Assembly (NCBI GenBank): GCA_021173225.1
Contig: JAJOLK010000001.1
Coordinates: 212,231-276,230, forward strand
Origin: Phycisphaerales bacterium PN19_bin_20
GTDB taxonomy: Bacteria > Planctomycetota > Phycisphaerae > Phycisphaerales > UBA1924
DNA length: 64,000 nucleotides
Direction: 5' to 3'
The first letter of the stretch is position 1. Every line of letters starts with the position of its first letter. A program made the position numbers and the translations under genes. Shown here in pieces: positions 8,923 through 18,381 of the stretch. The notes under the pieces were generated by a model. The model ran no database searches, was not told where the DNA came from, and saw only the letters and a list, made by a program, of their open reading frames with translations.

Positions 8923-10557
8923 ATGCTGTGGCATCCGGGCACGATGATGGTCTTACTGGCGGCGTGGGTCTGCATAGCGTGGCCAGCGCGAGCGGTTGCG
9001 CAGGGAGGCGAGCTGGTCGAGCTTGATCCGCGGCTGAATCTGAGCGAGGCGAAGCCGGGGGTTGTGTATGTGACGAGCTCTGAGGTGCGCGGGCTGACGG
9101 CCGCGGGCGACCCCGATGAGCGGCGGTTGAAGTATGCGTGGAGCGTACCAGCGGGGTTTGAGAAGCGCGGGCCGGGCGAGGCGGGTCGTGACGTGGTGAT
9201 CGTGCTGCACGAGGCGGGGCGCACGCACATGTGGGCGCACCGGGCGCTTGCTGGCGTTGAAGGAGCGGCGGGGGGCGCGGAGGATGGCGCCGGAAGCGCG
9301 GGGGTCTTTCGACCCGGTGATATTGTGATTGCGCCCGAGGGCGTGCGACCGGCGGAAGACGGCGGGCGGACTTGGGGCGATGATGTCACAGACGTTGGGC
9401 TGGTGCGCGACCTTGCGCTGGAGATTACGCGCGTGTTTCCGGCGCGGCGGATCGTGCTGTTTGGGCACGGGCAGGGTGGGGTGTGCGCGCTGGCGGCGGG
9501 GTGCGGTTTTCCGCGTTTGTACGCGGGCGTAGTGGTGAGCGGTGGGGGCCTAAGCAAGGCGTTGAAGCTTGGGCCCGCGCAGCGCGGGGTGCCGGTGGCG
9601 CTGCTGCACGGGAGCGAGGATGAGGTTGCGCCGCTGCGGTGGGCGATTGATGCGCGGGACATTCTGGTGCAGGAACAGTTCAGGATCGTGTCGCTTGTGC
9701 GTGTGTACGGGATGCGGCACGCGCCCGAGCCTGCGAAGGCGGACGCGGCGGTGAGCTGGCTGCTGGCGATGACGACCACCGAGCCTGAGGAAGCGATGAA
9801 GCTTGCGCGCGGGCTGCTGCCGAGTGAGCGTGGCGGGGCGGAGCGTGGTGGGGCTGAGCGTGGCGCGTTGGGTGGGGCGGGGTTCGGGTTGGCGGCGCGG
9901 GTGCTTGGTCGGTTTGAGCTTGGGGCCGAGCGGCAGAGCTGGCCGCGGGGCTTTGAGAAGGGCGCTGATGAGCACAAGGCCGCGGCGCGAGAGCTGATGG
10001 TGAAGGTTGAGGGGCTGGGTCTGCGGCACTGCGCGGCGCTGCGTGATGAGGTGCCGACGGGCGCGGCGCTGGAAGCGTGGCGGCTCAGTACGGATGGCGC
10101 TGAGCCAACGTGGCTTGGGCACTTGCTAGCGCTGCGTGAGGACTTTCGCGGCGTGGGCCCGGTGGAGGCGTTTGTTGGTGAGGTGGGCTTTGACGCGGTG
10201 CAGGGACGGCAGGACGCGGGCTCGCGCGGGATGATCGAGGAGTTTGCGCGGGCCCAGCGGCTGGAGGCGGTTCGCAATGGGCGCGCGGAGATACGCGATG
10301 AGGACGAGGTGCTGGTGAGCTCGGCGCAGGCGTTTGAGCGGGTGGTCACGAAGCTTGGCGGGGCGGGTGCGGATGGGGCGGCGCTGTTTGAGGGGCTGCC
10401 GTGCGAGCTGTTTGCGCAGATGTCTGCGTGGCATGAGGATGCCCAAGGGCAGAAGCTGCGGGCGGAAGATGCGGCGCGGTTTGGGGTTGTGCGGGCGTGG
10501 CAACGCGGGGTGTTGTCGGGGCGGGAGCGGTATGAGAGGATCAATGCCGGGTGGTAG
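8923..10557 (+). CDS. secreted alpha/beta-hydrolase-fold protein
   Basis: 544 aa. A signal peptide (hydrophobic core 'VLLAAWVCIAWPARAVAQ') opens the protein. The hydrolase fold spans about residues 55-290: 'VIVLHEAG' as oxyanion strand, nucleophile elbow GHGQGG in which the expected Ser is Gln after Gly-His-Gly, then 'ALLHGSEDEVAPL' and 'GMRHAPEP' supplying acid and His. The Ser to Gln change would abolish serine hydrolysis, so it may be a binding rather than catalytic protein. A five-residue repeat (ERGGA) sits near residue 305. The C-terminal 230 residues are unrecognised. ATG at 8923 chosen because the signal peptide begins there. Confidence 0.7.
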   Translation: MLWHPGTMMVLLAAWVCIAWPARAVAQGGELVELDPRLNLSEAKPGVVYVTSSEVRGLTAAGDPDERRLKYAWSVPAGFEKRGPGEAGRDVVIVLHEAGRTHMWAHRALAGVEGAAGGAEDGAGSAGVFRPGDIVIAPEGVRPAEDGGRTWGDDVTDVGLVRDLALEITRVFPARRIVLFGHGQGGVCALAAGCGFPRLYAGVVVSGGGLSKALKLGPAQRGVPVALLHGSEDEVAPLRWAIDARDILVQEQFRIVSLVRVYGMRHAPEPAKADAAVSWLLAMTTTEPEEAMKLARGLLPSERGGAERGGAERGALGGAGFGLAARVLGRFELGAERQSWPRGFEKGADEHKAAARELMVKVEGLGLRHCAALRDEVPTGAALEAWRLSTDGAEPTWLGHLLALREDFRGVGPVEAFVGEVGFDAVQGRQDAGSRGMIEEFARAQRLEAVRNGRAEIRDEDEVLVSSAQAFERVVTKLGGAGADGAALFEGLPCELFAQMSAWHEDAQGQKLRAEDAARFGVVRAWQRGVLSGRERYERINAGW

Positions 10558-10612
10558 CGAGCGCGACTGAACTCTGGCACCCATGGGCGGCGTAAGGCGT
10601 CGGAAGGCGGTG

Positions 10613-10816
10613 ATGCCCTACGTGAATGTGAAGGTGACGCGCGGCGGTGTCAGCAAGCAGCAGAAGGCGCAGGTCGTTGCGGAGATCACCGCGACACTGG
10701 TGCGCGTGCTGAACAAGCGGCCCGAGCACACGCACATCGTGATTGACGAGATTGAGCCTGAGAACTGGGGCTTTGGCGGCGAGCTGACCAGCGAACTGCG
10801 TCAGCGGGGCGGGTAA
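10613..10816 (+). CDS. 4-oxalocrotonate tautomerase family protein
   Basis: 67 aa. After Met removal the protein begins with Pro (MPYVNVKVTRGGVS), the catalytic proline of the 4-OT superfamily; 'VTRGG' and the C-terminal 'HIVIDEIEPENWGFGG' fit the short hexameric type. Reaction in the family: keto-enol tautomerisation of 2-hydroxymuconate-like acids; the natural substrate here is unknown. The upstream in-frame ATG at 10583 would bury the Pro, so the start at 10613 is preferred. Confidence 0.85.
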   Translation: MPYVNVKVTRGGVSKQQKAQVVAEITATLVRVLNKRPEHTHIVIDEIEPENWGFGGELTSELRQRGG

Positions 10817-10879
10817 GGCCGCGAGGCGACGCAGAGGCGACAGAGCCAGAACCTGCGCGGAGCGTGCGGGTGCTCGTTC

Positions 10880-12058
10880 TTACACGCGCGCGAGGACCTG
10901 CTGGGCGGTAGCGCGGACGAGCGGGTCTTCGTGCGGGTCAGTGTTTGCGTGTTGAAGGCGAGCGAGGATGCTTGCGGCGTCGGCGGTCGGGGCGGAGGCG
11001 TTTGGGGCCTGCGCGAGAGCGTTGCCGAGGGCGATGATGGCGTTGCGTTTGAGCATGCCAAGGGTGGCGCGTTTGAGGGCCGAGCGGCCGAGGGTGCGGG
11101 TGCGGTCGTCGGCGGACCAGCCAAGGACTTCGAGCAGGTTGAAGGGCTGGTGTATGGGCGCGTAGTCGGGGTTGACGTGCGCGTGCTGGGGATCGTTTGA
11201 TGGTCGAGGCGAGTTGTGCGGGCAGACGTCTTGGCAGATGTCGCACCCGGCGAGCCAGTTGCCCATGGCGGGTTGGAGTGCGGGGTCGATGAGGCCTTGG
11301 TGCTCGATGGTGAGGTAGCTGATGCAGCGGCGGGCGTCGACGCTGTAGGGAGTGATGGCGTGTGTGGGGCATGCGTCTATGCAGCGCGTGCATGAGCCGC
11401 AGGCGTCGGGGGTGGGCGCGTGGTCTGGCGGGGTAGGGAGTGGGAGTGTGGTGAGGACGCCGCCGAGGAGGGTGTATGAGCCGCCGCGCGGGTGGATCAG
11501 GAGTGTGTGCTTGCCGATCCAGCCGAGGCCGGCGCGTGCGGCATGCTCACGCTCGAGCACTGGAGCGGTGTCAACGAAGCTGCGGAAGTGTTGGTCGGGG
11601 AAGGTTTCGCGCAGCGCGTCGGCGAGGCGGTGGAGACGGCGCTTGATGACCTGGTGGTAGTCGCGGCCTTGGGCGTAGCGGGCGAGGCGGCCTTGGAGCG
11701 CGGTGGGCGGGGTTGGGGCGGATGTTGGGGCGGATGCTGAAGCGGATGTTGGGGCGGATGTGCGTGCGGCGTAGCGGTCAGCGACCATGATGATGGAGGC
11801 GACGCCGGGCAGCTCGCGCGCGGGGTCGAGGCGGGCGTCGAGCTGGTCGGCGAGGTAGGCCATGTCGCCATGGCGGCCTTGGGCGAGCCAGTTGCGCAGT
11901 TGCGGGCCGAAGCTGATGGGCGCGGCGTCACAGAGGCCGGCGGCGGCGAAGCCGAGGTGGTGCGTGCAGGCGTGCAGGACCCATTGGCTGAGTTCCGCGC
12001 CGGCAAGGGCCGCAGGTGGCGCTGGGAGCGGGCGCGGGTTTGGCGCGCGCTTGGGCAT
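10880..12058 (-). CDS. queG: epoxyqueuosine reductase
   Basis: 392 aa. QueG converts epoxyqueuosine to queuosine at tRNA wobble position 34 using cobalamin and two [4Fe-4S] clusters. Visible are the cluster motif CGSCTRCIDACP (about residues 220-231), the second set CDICQDVCP (about 270-278), 'GWIGKHTLLIHP' and 'RDYHQVIKRRLHRLAD', all QueG signatures. An Ala/Ser/Thr/Pro repeat insertion sits at about residues 99-120, from imperfect 12-18-bp DNA repeats at 11715-11765. The start ATG at 12058 was preferred to upstream in-frame codons that overlap the neighbour. Confidence 0.92.
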   Translation of the reverse strand: MPKRAPNPRPLPAPPAALAGAELSQWVLHACTHHLGFAAAGLCDAAPISFGPQLRNWLAQGRHGDMAYLADQLDARLDPARELPGVASIIMVADRYAARTSAPTSASASAPTSAPTPPTALQGRLARYAQGRDYHQVIKRRLHRLADALRETFPDQHFRSFVDTAPVLEREHAARAGLGWIGKHTLLIHPRGGSYTLLGGVLTTLPLPTPPDHAPTPDACGSCTRCIDACPTHAITPYSVDARRCISYLTIEHQGLIDPALQPAMGNWLAGCDICQDVCPHNSPRPSNDPQHAHVNPDYAPIHQPFNLLEVLGWSADDRTRTLGRSALKRATLGMLKRNAIIALGNALAQAPNASAPTADAASILARLQHANTDPHEDPLVRATAQQVLARV

Positions 12059-12177
12059 GGTGCGGGGTTGAGGTCGGAGGCGAGGAGCGGGGCGGGAAAG
12101 GTGTTTTGGGCGGGTTGGGAACCTGCTTCCCCAGAGGCAAAGGCAAGAGGCAAAGGCAAGAGGCAAAGGAAGAGATG

Positions 12178-13083
12178 TTACACGGCTGCGAGGGTGGCGG
12201 AGTGGGTGGTGCTTGAGTGGGCGCTGTTGTGCGGGGCGGGGGTTGCGAGCCACTGGTAGAGCGTGCGTGAGGCGTGTTCGAGGGCGAAGTCGGGGTCACC
12301 GATGTCGGGCAGCCAGGCGCGGTCCCACTCAAAGATGCACCAGCTATCAGCGCGGGCGAGGGTGGCGGTGGCGGCGGTGAGGGCGGCACGGACGGGCACG
12401 CCGCCGGTGCCAAGGGGCACGGGCTGGCCGTCGCGGAGGTCTTTGATGCGGAGGTGGGCGAGGCGGTCTACGCCTGCGACAACGAGGCGGGTAAGGGCGG
12501 CGGAGGGGCTCTCACCGGCGAGGGTGCCGGCGGCGACGCAATAGCTCAGGCGGAGCAGCGGGTGGTTGACGGCGTCGATGATTTCCATGGCGTGGCTGAC
12601 GGTGGCGAAGGAGCCGGCGTTTTGCAGGGCGAGCTTGACGCCGGTTTTGTCGGCGTGGTCAACGACCATGCGGAGTCGGTCGGCGATGCGGGCGACGCAG
12701 GTCTTGCGTGAGTCAACGCCCGGGATGCGGAAGCCGTAGACGCGGACAACCGGCGCGCCGAGCTCTGCGGCGAGATCGATGGCGCGTTTTGCGCGGCGGA
12801 TCTCGACCTCAGTATCGGAGATGACGTGCCCGATGACAGGCGGGAGGACCAGGGCGTCAAAGAAGCAGTCGGTGGCGATGGAGCAGACCTCGACGCCAGC
12901 GTCGGCCATCAGGCGGCGCGTTTTGGCGGGGTCTGTCAGTGCGGGGTCGCAGGCGAAGCGGCGGCTGGAGACGTCAAAGGTGCGCAGCTCTACGCCGAGG
13001 AAGCCAAGGCGGCCAGCGGCGAGGGCGACGCGATCAAGGGTCCACTCTGGGCAGGCAACGGTGGAGAAAGCGGGCTTGAGCAT
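12178..13083 (-). CDS. sugar phosphate isomerase/epimerase-like TIM barrel
   Basis: 301 aa. Xylose-isomerase-like (AP endonuclease 2) barrel: 'FSTVACPEWTLDRVALAAG' opens, 'LGAPVVRVYGFRIPG' and 'VKLALQNAGSFATVSHAMEI' are strand-loop blocks, and 'HLRIKDLRDG' and 'CIFEWDRAWLPDIGDP' carry probable metal ligands. It lies just upstream of queG on the same strand (about 120 bp apart). Substrate is probably a sugar or myo-inositol derivative; not determinable from sequence. Confidence 0.8.
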   Translation of the reverse strand: MLKPAFSTVACPEWTLDRVALAAGRLGFLGVELRTFDVSSRRFACDPALTDPAKTRRLMADAGVEVCSIATDCFFDALVLPPVIGHVISDTEVEIRRAKRAIDLAAELGAPVVRVYGFRIPGVDSRKTCVARIADRLRMVVDHADKTGVKLALQNAGSFATVSHAMEIIDAVNHPLLRLSYCVAAGTLAGESPSAALTRLVVAGVDRLAHLRIKDLRDGQPVPLGTGGVPVRAALTAATATLARADSWCIFEWDRAWLPDIGDPDFALEHASRTLYQWLATPAPHNSAHSSTTHSATLAAV

Positions 13084-13176
13084 GGCCCGAGTCTATCGCG
13101 CCGCGGGGGCGCTCGCCTGCGGGCAAAGCGGGTAGTGGCGGCGGGGCCGGTGGGGGAAGAGCGGGATAGGGCGGGG

Positions 13177-15081
13177 TTAATCGTCGATTTCGATCTGGCC
13201 GAGGATGGCGTGGTCGGGATCTACTTCGATTTTGGCGATGGTGCCGGGGAACGCGAGGGTTTCGGTGGCTTCTTGGCGGTCGGTGCGGATGGTGAAGGTG
13301 GTGATGGTATTGGTGTTGGCGGCGGTGATGCGGACGGGCACGAGCAGCTCGTAGGCGGGGTTGCTGGGGTTGATGGTCTGGCGCTGGGTGATGGTCACCT
13401 CAACCTCGCCTTTGGCGTTGTCGCGGCGGAGCTTGACGGTGAGCTTGGGGAAGGCGGGGCGTTTGGCGAGCTCATCGATGAGGCGTTCCAGGGGCTCGCC
13501 GCTGGCGTCTTCCAAGGCGATTCGGAATTGGTCGGTCTCGACGCTGGTGAGGCGGTGGCGGTCGATGAAGAGGCGCGCGCCGCGGAAGAAGGCCTCGTCA
13601 CCCAGTCGGCGGCGGATTGCGTGCAGGACGAGCCCGCCGCGGACGTAGGGGTCTTCGGCCTTTTCGAAGGTGTCGTCAGGCTCTGTGTAGAGGTTGCTGA
13701 CCATGGGCACGCCGGCGGGGAGGGGTTCGAGCGGAAGGATGGTGAGCTTGCGCATCGCGTCGGTGACCGCTTTGTTGTAAGCCTTTCGGCCTTGTGTGTG
13801 CTCAATCCAGAGCCACTCGGCGAAGGTGGCCCAGCCCTCGTTGAGCCAGAGGTGCTCCCAGCTTGCACAGGTGATGAGGTTGCCGATCCACTGGTGGGCG
13901 ATCTCGTGAACGATGAGGTCGTCGTGGTCGCCGAGGTCGCCGGTGGCGGCGTATTCGGCGAGGATGGTTGCGGAGGTGTTCTCCATGCCGCCCCAGCGGA
14001 AGCCGCGGACGATGATCTGGTCGTACTTGTCCCAGGGGTAGGGCTCGTCGAAGAGTGCTTCGAAGAAGCGGACCATCGCGCCGGTGCGTGCGAAGTTGGT
14101 GGCGAGGGTCTTCTCGGTGCCGAGCGGGCCGTAGACGCGCATGGGCAGGGCGGTAATGAACGAGGTGGGCTTGGCGGGGGCGATGGTCGTGCCGGGTGCA
14201 GCGAGGGTTGCGAGGATGGAGGCGCCGGCGTCTGACGGTGGCGGCGGGAGGGCGAGATCAGCCTTGGCGAACTTGCCGACGGCGAGCATGACGAGATAGG
14301 CGGGGTGGGGCAGGTCTTGCTTCCAGTGCCAGCGGACGAGCGGCTTGGTGGTGGCGGTAGATGTGAGTGTTTGTTGTGAGAGGAGCTTGCCGTTGCTGAT
14401 GACGTCAAAGCCCTCCGGGGCGTCGACGATGAGCTCGGTGGAGAGGCGGTCGTTGGGGAAGTCATGGCAGGGGAACCAGAAGCTGTTCCAGTTGGCCTGT
14501 CCCTGGCTGAAGATTTGGGGGTTGCGGGCGGGTGCGTCGTCGGCGTCTGTGCCTCGGCGCGCGCCGGTGAGCCACACGAGCCCGACGCCGTTGCCCTGGG
14601 GATTTTCAGCGGTGTAGACGATGCGGGTGGTGATGGTGGCGTTGTGGGGGGCGGGCGCGTCTGGCAGGTTGATGGCAAGGCGGTTGTTCTGGTGGTTGAA
14701 GGTGGCGGGCCTTTGGTTGACGGTGACGCTGGTGACGGCGATGGTCTCGCGGGCATCAAAGGCGATGACGGCGGCGGCGGTGAGGCGGCAGGTGCTGGTG
14801 ATGGTGGCGACACCATCGAGCTTGGGCGCACGCATGTCAGCGATGCGGAGCTCGAGGATCATGTGCTGATGGTCCCAGGGGATGCCCGGGGCGTAAGTGA
14901 CGAGCGCGCGGCCTGAGTCGGCGTCGAGACGTGGGTCGGTCGTGGCGGCGGCGGCAGGGGCGGCGCAGGCGGTGGCGGCAGCGCTGGAGGCGACGAGGGC
15001 GAGGGCCGCGAGCGTGGGCAGGAACGCGCGTGCGGCACGAGTGGCGATGAGGGCGAGGAGGGATGTCGGCGTAATGGGCAT
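13177..15081 (-). CDS. secreted M1-family zinc aminopeptidase
   Basis: 634 aa. An N-terminal signal segment (leucine/alanine-rich to about residue 38, with a Cys near its end that could be a lipobox) suggests export. The catalytic domain has the exopeptidase motif GGMEN (about 364-368), zinc motif HEIAHQW (about 391-397) and the third zinc ligand in 'LNEGWATF' about 19 residues later, with the transition-state Tyr probably in 'EDPYVRGGLVL'. Residues 60-300 form the beta-rich M1 N-domain. Role: trimming N-terminal residues from peptides in the periplasm or outside. Upstream in-frame start at 15225 rejected. Confidence 0.88.
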   Translation of the reverse strand: MPITPTSLLALIATRAARAFLPTLAALALVASSAAATACAAPAAAATTDPRLDADSGRALVTYAPGIPWDHQHMILELRIADMRAPKLDGVATITSTCRLTAAAVIAFDARETIAVTSVTVNQRPATFNHQNNRLAINLPDAPAPHNATITTRIVYTAENPQGNGVGLVWLTGARRGTDADDAPARNPQIFSQGQANWNSFWFPCHDFPNDRLSTELIVDAPEGFDVISNGKLLSQQTLTSTATTKPLVRWHWKQDLPHPAYLVMLAVGKFAKADLALPPPPSDAGASILATLAAPGTTIAPAKPTSFITALPMRVYGPLGTEKTLATNFARTGAMVRFFEALFDEPYPWDKYDQIIVRGFRWGGMENTSATILAEYAATGDLGDHDDLIVHEIAHQWIGNLITCASWEHLWLNEGWATFAEWLWIEHTQGRKAYNKAVTDAMRKLTILPLEPLPAGVPMVSNLYTEPDDTFEKAEDPYVRGGLVLHAIRRRLGDEAFFRGARLFIDRHRLTSVETDQFRIALEDASGEPLERLIDELAKRPAFPKLTVKLRRDNAKGEVEVTITQRQTINPSNPAYELLVPVRITAANTNTITTFTIRTDRQEATETLAFPGTIAKIEVDPDHAILGQIEIDD

Positions 15082-15251
15082 GGCTGATGGTTGGTGTGCC
15101 GTGGGCGGATGTCCTGCCGCGAGGCGGAAACCGGGTGGGCCACGGACGGGCCCGGGGGTTCGTGAGGCAGAGCGCTGAGGGGGCTCAGGGCTAGACGCTG
15201 TTGTAGGATGGAAACCCTTGCCCACGGGCGTGTGGTTTTGCCGTGGCGGTG

Positions 15252-15257
15252 ATTATA
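15252..15257 (-). promoter_or_regulatory. candidate -10 element for the M1 aminopeptidase gene
   Basis: A perfect TATAAT on the minus strand stands in a locally AT-rich patch (15250-15290) of a GC-rich intergenic region, about 170 bp upstream of the aminopeptidase start. No convincing -35 hexamer lies 17 bp upstream, so this is a weak call. Confidence 0.35.
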
Positions 15258-15389
15258 CAACGCAAGAGACTTTAAGCAGTAGTCGATAGTCTTGCGGCCG
15301 AGGGTGTCTGGTGGCCGGCAGCATGTATGTGCACCCGCGTAAGCGCGGCGGGCCGGGAAGCCAAAGGCCAGCAACCGGGGGAGGTTCTT

Positions 15390-15749
15390 GTGGGTGAGTT
15401 CCGCGTGTCAAAGTCGGGCGAGGGCGTGTACTACTGGAACCTGCGGGCGGGCGGCGGCCAGCGGCTGCTGCAGAGCGAGGTGTTTGCGTTGCAGGGGCAC
15501 GCGATTGGGGCCGTGGATGCGTGCCGAGAGCACTGCTTGATCGCGGAGCGGTACGTGCGGCGGCAGACCAACGGCGGTCAGCAGTACTTCACGCTGCACG
15601 ACGCGGCGGGGGGGCTGCTGGGGGTGAGCCAGATGCACGGCTCAGCGCAGGCGCGGGAGGTGGCGATCGCCGGTTGCAAGTTGCACGGGCCGACGGCAAG
15701 CGTGGTGGACCAGACGGGCGACCGGCCGGGTTATCGGGCTGCGGCGTAG
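15390..15749 (+). CDS. DUF1508 (YegP-like) protein
   Basis: 119 aa. Two tandem copies of the DUF1508 fold: the first has 'FRVSKSGEGVYYWNLRAGGG', the second 'YFTLHDAAGGLLGVSQMH'. Each normally carries a G-[EQ]-x-Y/S block followed by a helix. The GTG at 15390 was chosen because a near-perfect Shine-Dalgarno (GGGGGAGG, 15377-15384) stands 5 nt before it; the frame also opens earlier. Role unknown; such proteins are often small, soluble and stress-linked. Confidence 0.75.
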   Translation: MGEFRVSKSGEGVYYWNLRAGGGQRLLQSEVFALQGHAIGAVDACREHCLIAERYVRRQTNGGQQYFTLHDAAGGLLGVSQMHGSAQAREVAIAGCKLHGPTASVVDQTGDRPGYRAAA

Positions 15750-15864
15750 CTGTGCTGGGCCCAGAGTCCGGTTGCGGGTATCTGCTGCTGACCTGAGCCT
15801 TGTGGGGTTCGCCTTCAAGGGGCCGGACTTTGTGGGGCTTTTGACGCGCGGTTACGCCTTGGGC

Positions 15865-16353
15865 TTAGGGCACGCCAATGTCTTCGTTCCAGAGCTCGGG
15901 ATGGTGGGCGATGAAAGCCGTCATGAGCGCTACGCAGCGCGGGTCGTCAAGGACATCAACACGGACGCCGGCGTCGGCGAGCCAGTCCTCGCGACCTTGA
16001 AAGGTGCGGCGTTCGCCGATGACCACGCGCGGCACGCGGTGGAGGATGGCGGTGCCGGTGCACATGGCGCAGGGGCTGAGGGTGCTGACCAGGGTGAGGG
16101 TGTGCCAGTCACGGCGGCGGCCGGCGTTGCGGACGCAGACGGTCTCGGCGTGGGCGGTGGGGTCGCCGGTTTGATGGCGGAGGTTGTGCCCGAGGGCGAC
16201 GATAACGCCTTGGGGGTTGAGCAGCGCGGCACCGATGGGGATGCCGCCCTCGCGGAGACTTTTGCGAGCCTGCTCGATGGCGGCGTCCAAACCTGTGGCG
16301 AGTCCTGCGGTGAGTGCGTGCTCGTGGATGGGCCCGGTAGGCTGGTGAGACAT
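15865..16353 (-). CDS. cytosine/nucleoside deaminase
   Basis: 162 aa zinc deaminase. HAE (in 'DPTAHAETVCVRNAG') and PCAMC (in 'LSPCAMCTGTAILH') are the catalytic glutamate and zinc ligands. The 'LSPCxMCTG' block and 'IGERRTFQGREDWL' most resemble the yeast-type cytosine deaminase branch rather than tRNA or guanine deaminases. Expected reaction: cytosine to uracil, or deamination of a related base. 72 bp downstream of alr on the same strand, so possibly co-transcribed. Confidence 0.85.
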   Translation of the reverse strand: MSHQPTGPIHEHALTAGLATGLDAAIEQARKSLREGGIPIGAALLNPQGVIVALGHNLRHQTGDPTAHAETVCVRNAGRRRDWHTLTLVSTLSPCAMCTGTAILHRVPRVVIGERRTFQGREDWLADAGVRVDVLDDPRCVALMTAFIAHHPELWNEDIGVP

Positions 16354-16424
16354 GCGATGAGCTTAGTGGGGGCTGATAACGGTGGGGGCTGATAGCGGTG
16401 GCGGCTGAAAGCGGTGGTGGGCGG

Positions 16425-17972
16425 TTAGGCGCCGGTCTTGGTGAGGCGGCGCGGGCTCGCGATCGATTGGGGGGCGGACTTGGCGGCGGACTGGGCGGCG
16501 GACTTGGCGGCGGGCTCTATGCTCGGCGCGGTCTCGGGGTTCACGCGCGCGATGGGCTGGCCGGCGTCACGCAAGCGCGCGGCACGGGCGGCCAAGGCGA
16601 GGGTCACGTCCAGCTCGGGCTCGTCATGCTGCTCAGGGGCGGCGCTGCTGACGTAGAGGCGCTCAAGGTGGGGGCTGATGCGGCAGAGCAGCTCGTGGGT
16701 GATGGTCTGGCCCAGGGCCGCCAGCAGCGGGAGGTGGTTGGGCGCTTCGGTGTTGGTGCCGACGAGCTCAACTTCTGCGTTAACGGCGCGGCAGTGCGGG
16801 GGCGCGTCGGTCAGGTCGATAGTGATCTGGTCCATGCTTACGCGCCCGATGACGGGTGCGTAGACGCCCGAGGTGTGCTGGCTTGGGCTGGCGGTCTCGA
16901 GCGCGCCCAGCGTGCGCGGACGGTCTGAAGCGAGGCCGGTGAGGCGGACGTACGCGCGGTTGCCAAGGGCGCGAGGGTAGCCGTCGGCGTAGCCCACGGG
17001 CACGACGCCGACGACGCTTAGGCGCTGCGCGGTGAAGGTGCGGTCATAACCCACGGGCCACCCGGCGGGGATGGTGTGTGTGTGCACGACGCGCGAGAGC
17101 CAGCGGACGCTGGGCTTGAGGGCCTTGGCGGCATCGGCGAACTCGGGTGGTTCGTTTTCAGCGAAGGCCTCAGGCCCGTAGCCGAGCAGGCCTTGACCGA
17201 CGCGGACCATCGAGCCGTGGAGGCCCGGCGAGCGGAGGGTGGCGCAGGTGTTGGCGAGGTGGACGATCGCGGGTGTGCCGCCGCGCAATCGGAGGGCCTT
17301 GGCGTGGTCGGTGAGGATGGCCTTGGCGCTGTCGATCCAGGCGCGGAAGAGGTGCGCCTGCTGCTTGGTGAAGGCGGGGTCGGTGGCGGGGGCTGAGAAG
17401 TGGGTCATCAGCCCGGCGAGGGTCAGGCGCTGGCTGTGAACGACAAGGTCAAGCAGGCGGAGCGCTTCATCTGGCAGGCAGCCGCCGCGGGTCATGCCGA
17501 CGTCAACTTGTACGTGTACGGGAAGCACCAGCCCGAGCTTGGCAGCAAGGTCGGTGAGGACGGCGGCGTGCTCGAGGGAGTGCGCGACAAAGTGCAGGCG
17601 GCCACGGACGGCGAGGCGGTAGAGGGCGTCGTTGCGGTCAAAGCCCGTGGCGGGCATGAGCACGAGCACGGGCGTGCTGATGGGCAGGTCAACCAGGAGT
17701 CGCGCTTCGGCCAGGCAGTAGACCGCGAGCATGTCAGCGCCGCCAGCGGCGAGGCGTTTGGCGATGCGCGGGGCACCCAGGCCATAGGCGTCTTGCTTGA
17801 TGACGGCGCAGAGCTTCAGCGCGCTCTCTGGCGCGTTGTGCGCGCGCGCGCCGGCGCGGGCGCAGTCGCGCAGGGTGGCGAGGTTGTGGTCGATGGCGGC
17901 GAGGTCGATCTCGATGCGGCTGGTGTTCAAGTGGAGCCTTCCGTGGCCGGCGGGCCCGTGCCGTGGGGCCAT
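16425..17972 (-). CDS. alr: alanine racemase
   Basis: 515 aa. PLP enzyme making D-alanine for peptidoglycan. The PLP lysine is in 'AVIKQDAYGLG' (about Lys59), the second catalytic residue Tyr in 'VGYDRTF', and 'VGYADGYPR' and 'GRVSMDQITID' are family motifs. Usual length is 360-390; the excess is a low-complexity C-terminal tail (AAKSA/AQSA repeats from a 12-bp DNA repeat at 16470-16512) and internal insertions. ATG at 17972 is preferred; TTG at 18023 is an in-frame alternative. Confidence 0.9.
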   Translation of the reverse strand: MAPRHGPAGHGRLHLNTSRIEIDLAAIDHNLATLRDCARAGARAHNAPESALKLCAVIKQDAYGLGAPRIAKRLAAGGADMLAVYCLAEARLLVDLPISTPVLVLMPATGFDRNDALYRLAVRGRLHFVAHSLEHAAVLTDLAAKLGLVLPVHVQVDVGMTRGGCLPDEALRLLDLVVHSQRLTLAGLMTHFSAPATDPAFTKQQAHLFRAWIDSAKAILTDHAKALRLRGGTPAIVHLANTCATLRSPGLHGSMVRVGQGLLGYGPEAFAENEPPEFADAAKALKPSVRWLSRVVHTHTIPAGWPVGYDRTFTAQRLSVVGVVPVGYADGYPRALGNRAYVRLTGLASDRPRTLGALETASPSQHTSGVYAPVIGRVSMDQITIDLTDAPPHCRAVNAEVELVGTNTEAPNHLPLLAALGQTITHELLCRISPHLERLYVSSAAPEQHDEPELDVTLALAARAARLRDAGQPIARVNPETAPSIEPAAKSAAQSAAKSAPQSIASPRRLTKTGA

Positions 17973-18381
17973 GGCGGGACTTGGCGGGACTTCGCGGGAC
18001 TTCGCGCGTGCGGCGTCTAACAACTACGCCATTGGGTCAGTATCGACGCGTCGAGGATGATACGATGAAGCAAAGCCGGTGCGGTCTGCGGCGGTGGTCG
18101 GCGCGGCGTTGGGGCGTGAGCTTCAGGGCTGGGCTGGCGACGCTTGCGGGGCGTGCCAGAGCGGGCGGATCGTGGGCGTGGCCCGCGTCTACCCGTTGAG
18201 ACGGCGGCCTTTGCGGGTGCTTGGCGTGGCCGGGCGATGCGGGGCTTCTGCGGCTTTGGAGGCAAGCCCGGTGGGGCCCCGGAATGGGCCACCGGCACGG
18301 CGGGTTGGCGCGCGGCTGATGCCGCGGTGGGCGTGTGGCCCGCCTGGCGCTGCCGGTCGTCGGATTGATAGCAAGGACCGA

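Noticed and set aside
12826..14235. 469-codon plus-strand frame over the aminopeptidase.
   Set aside because: Gly/Glu/Asp-rich antisense shadow of a gene with an intact HExxH motif.
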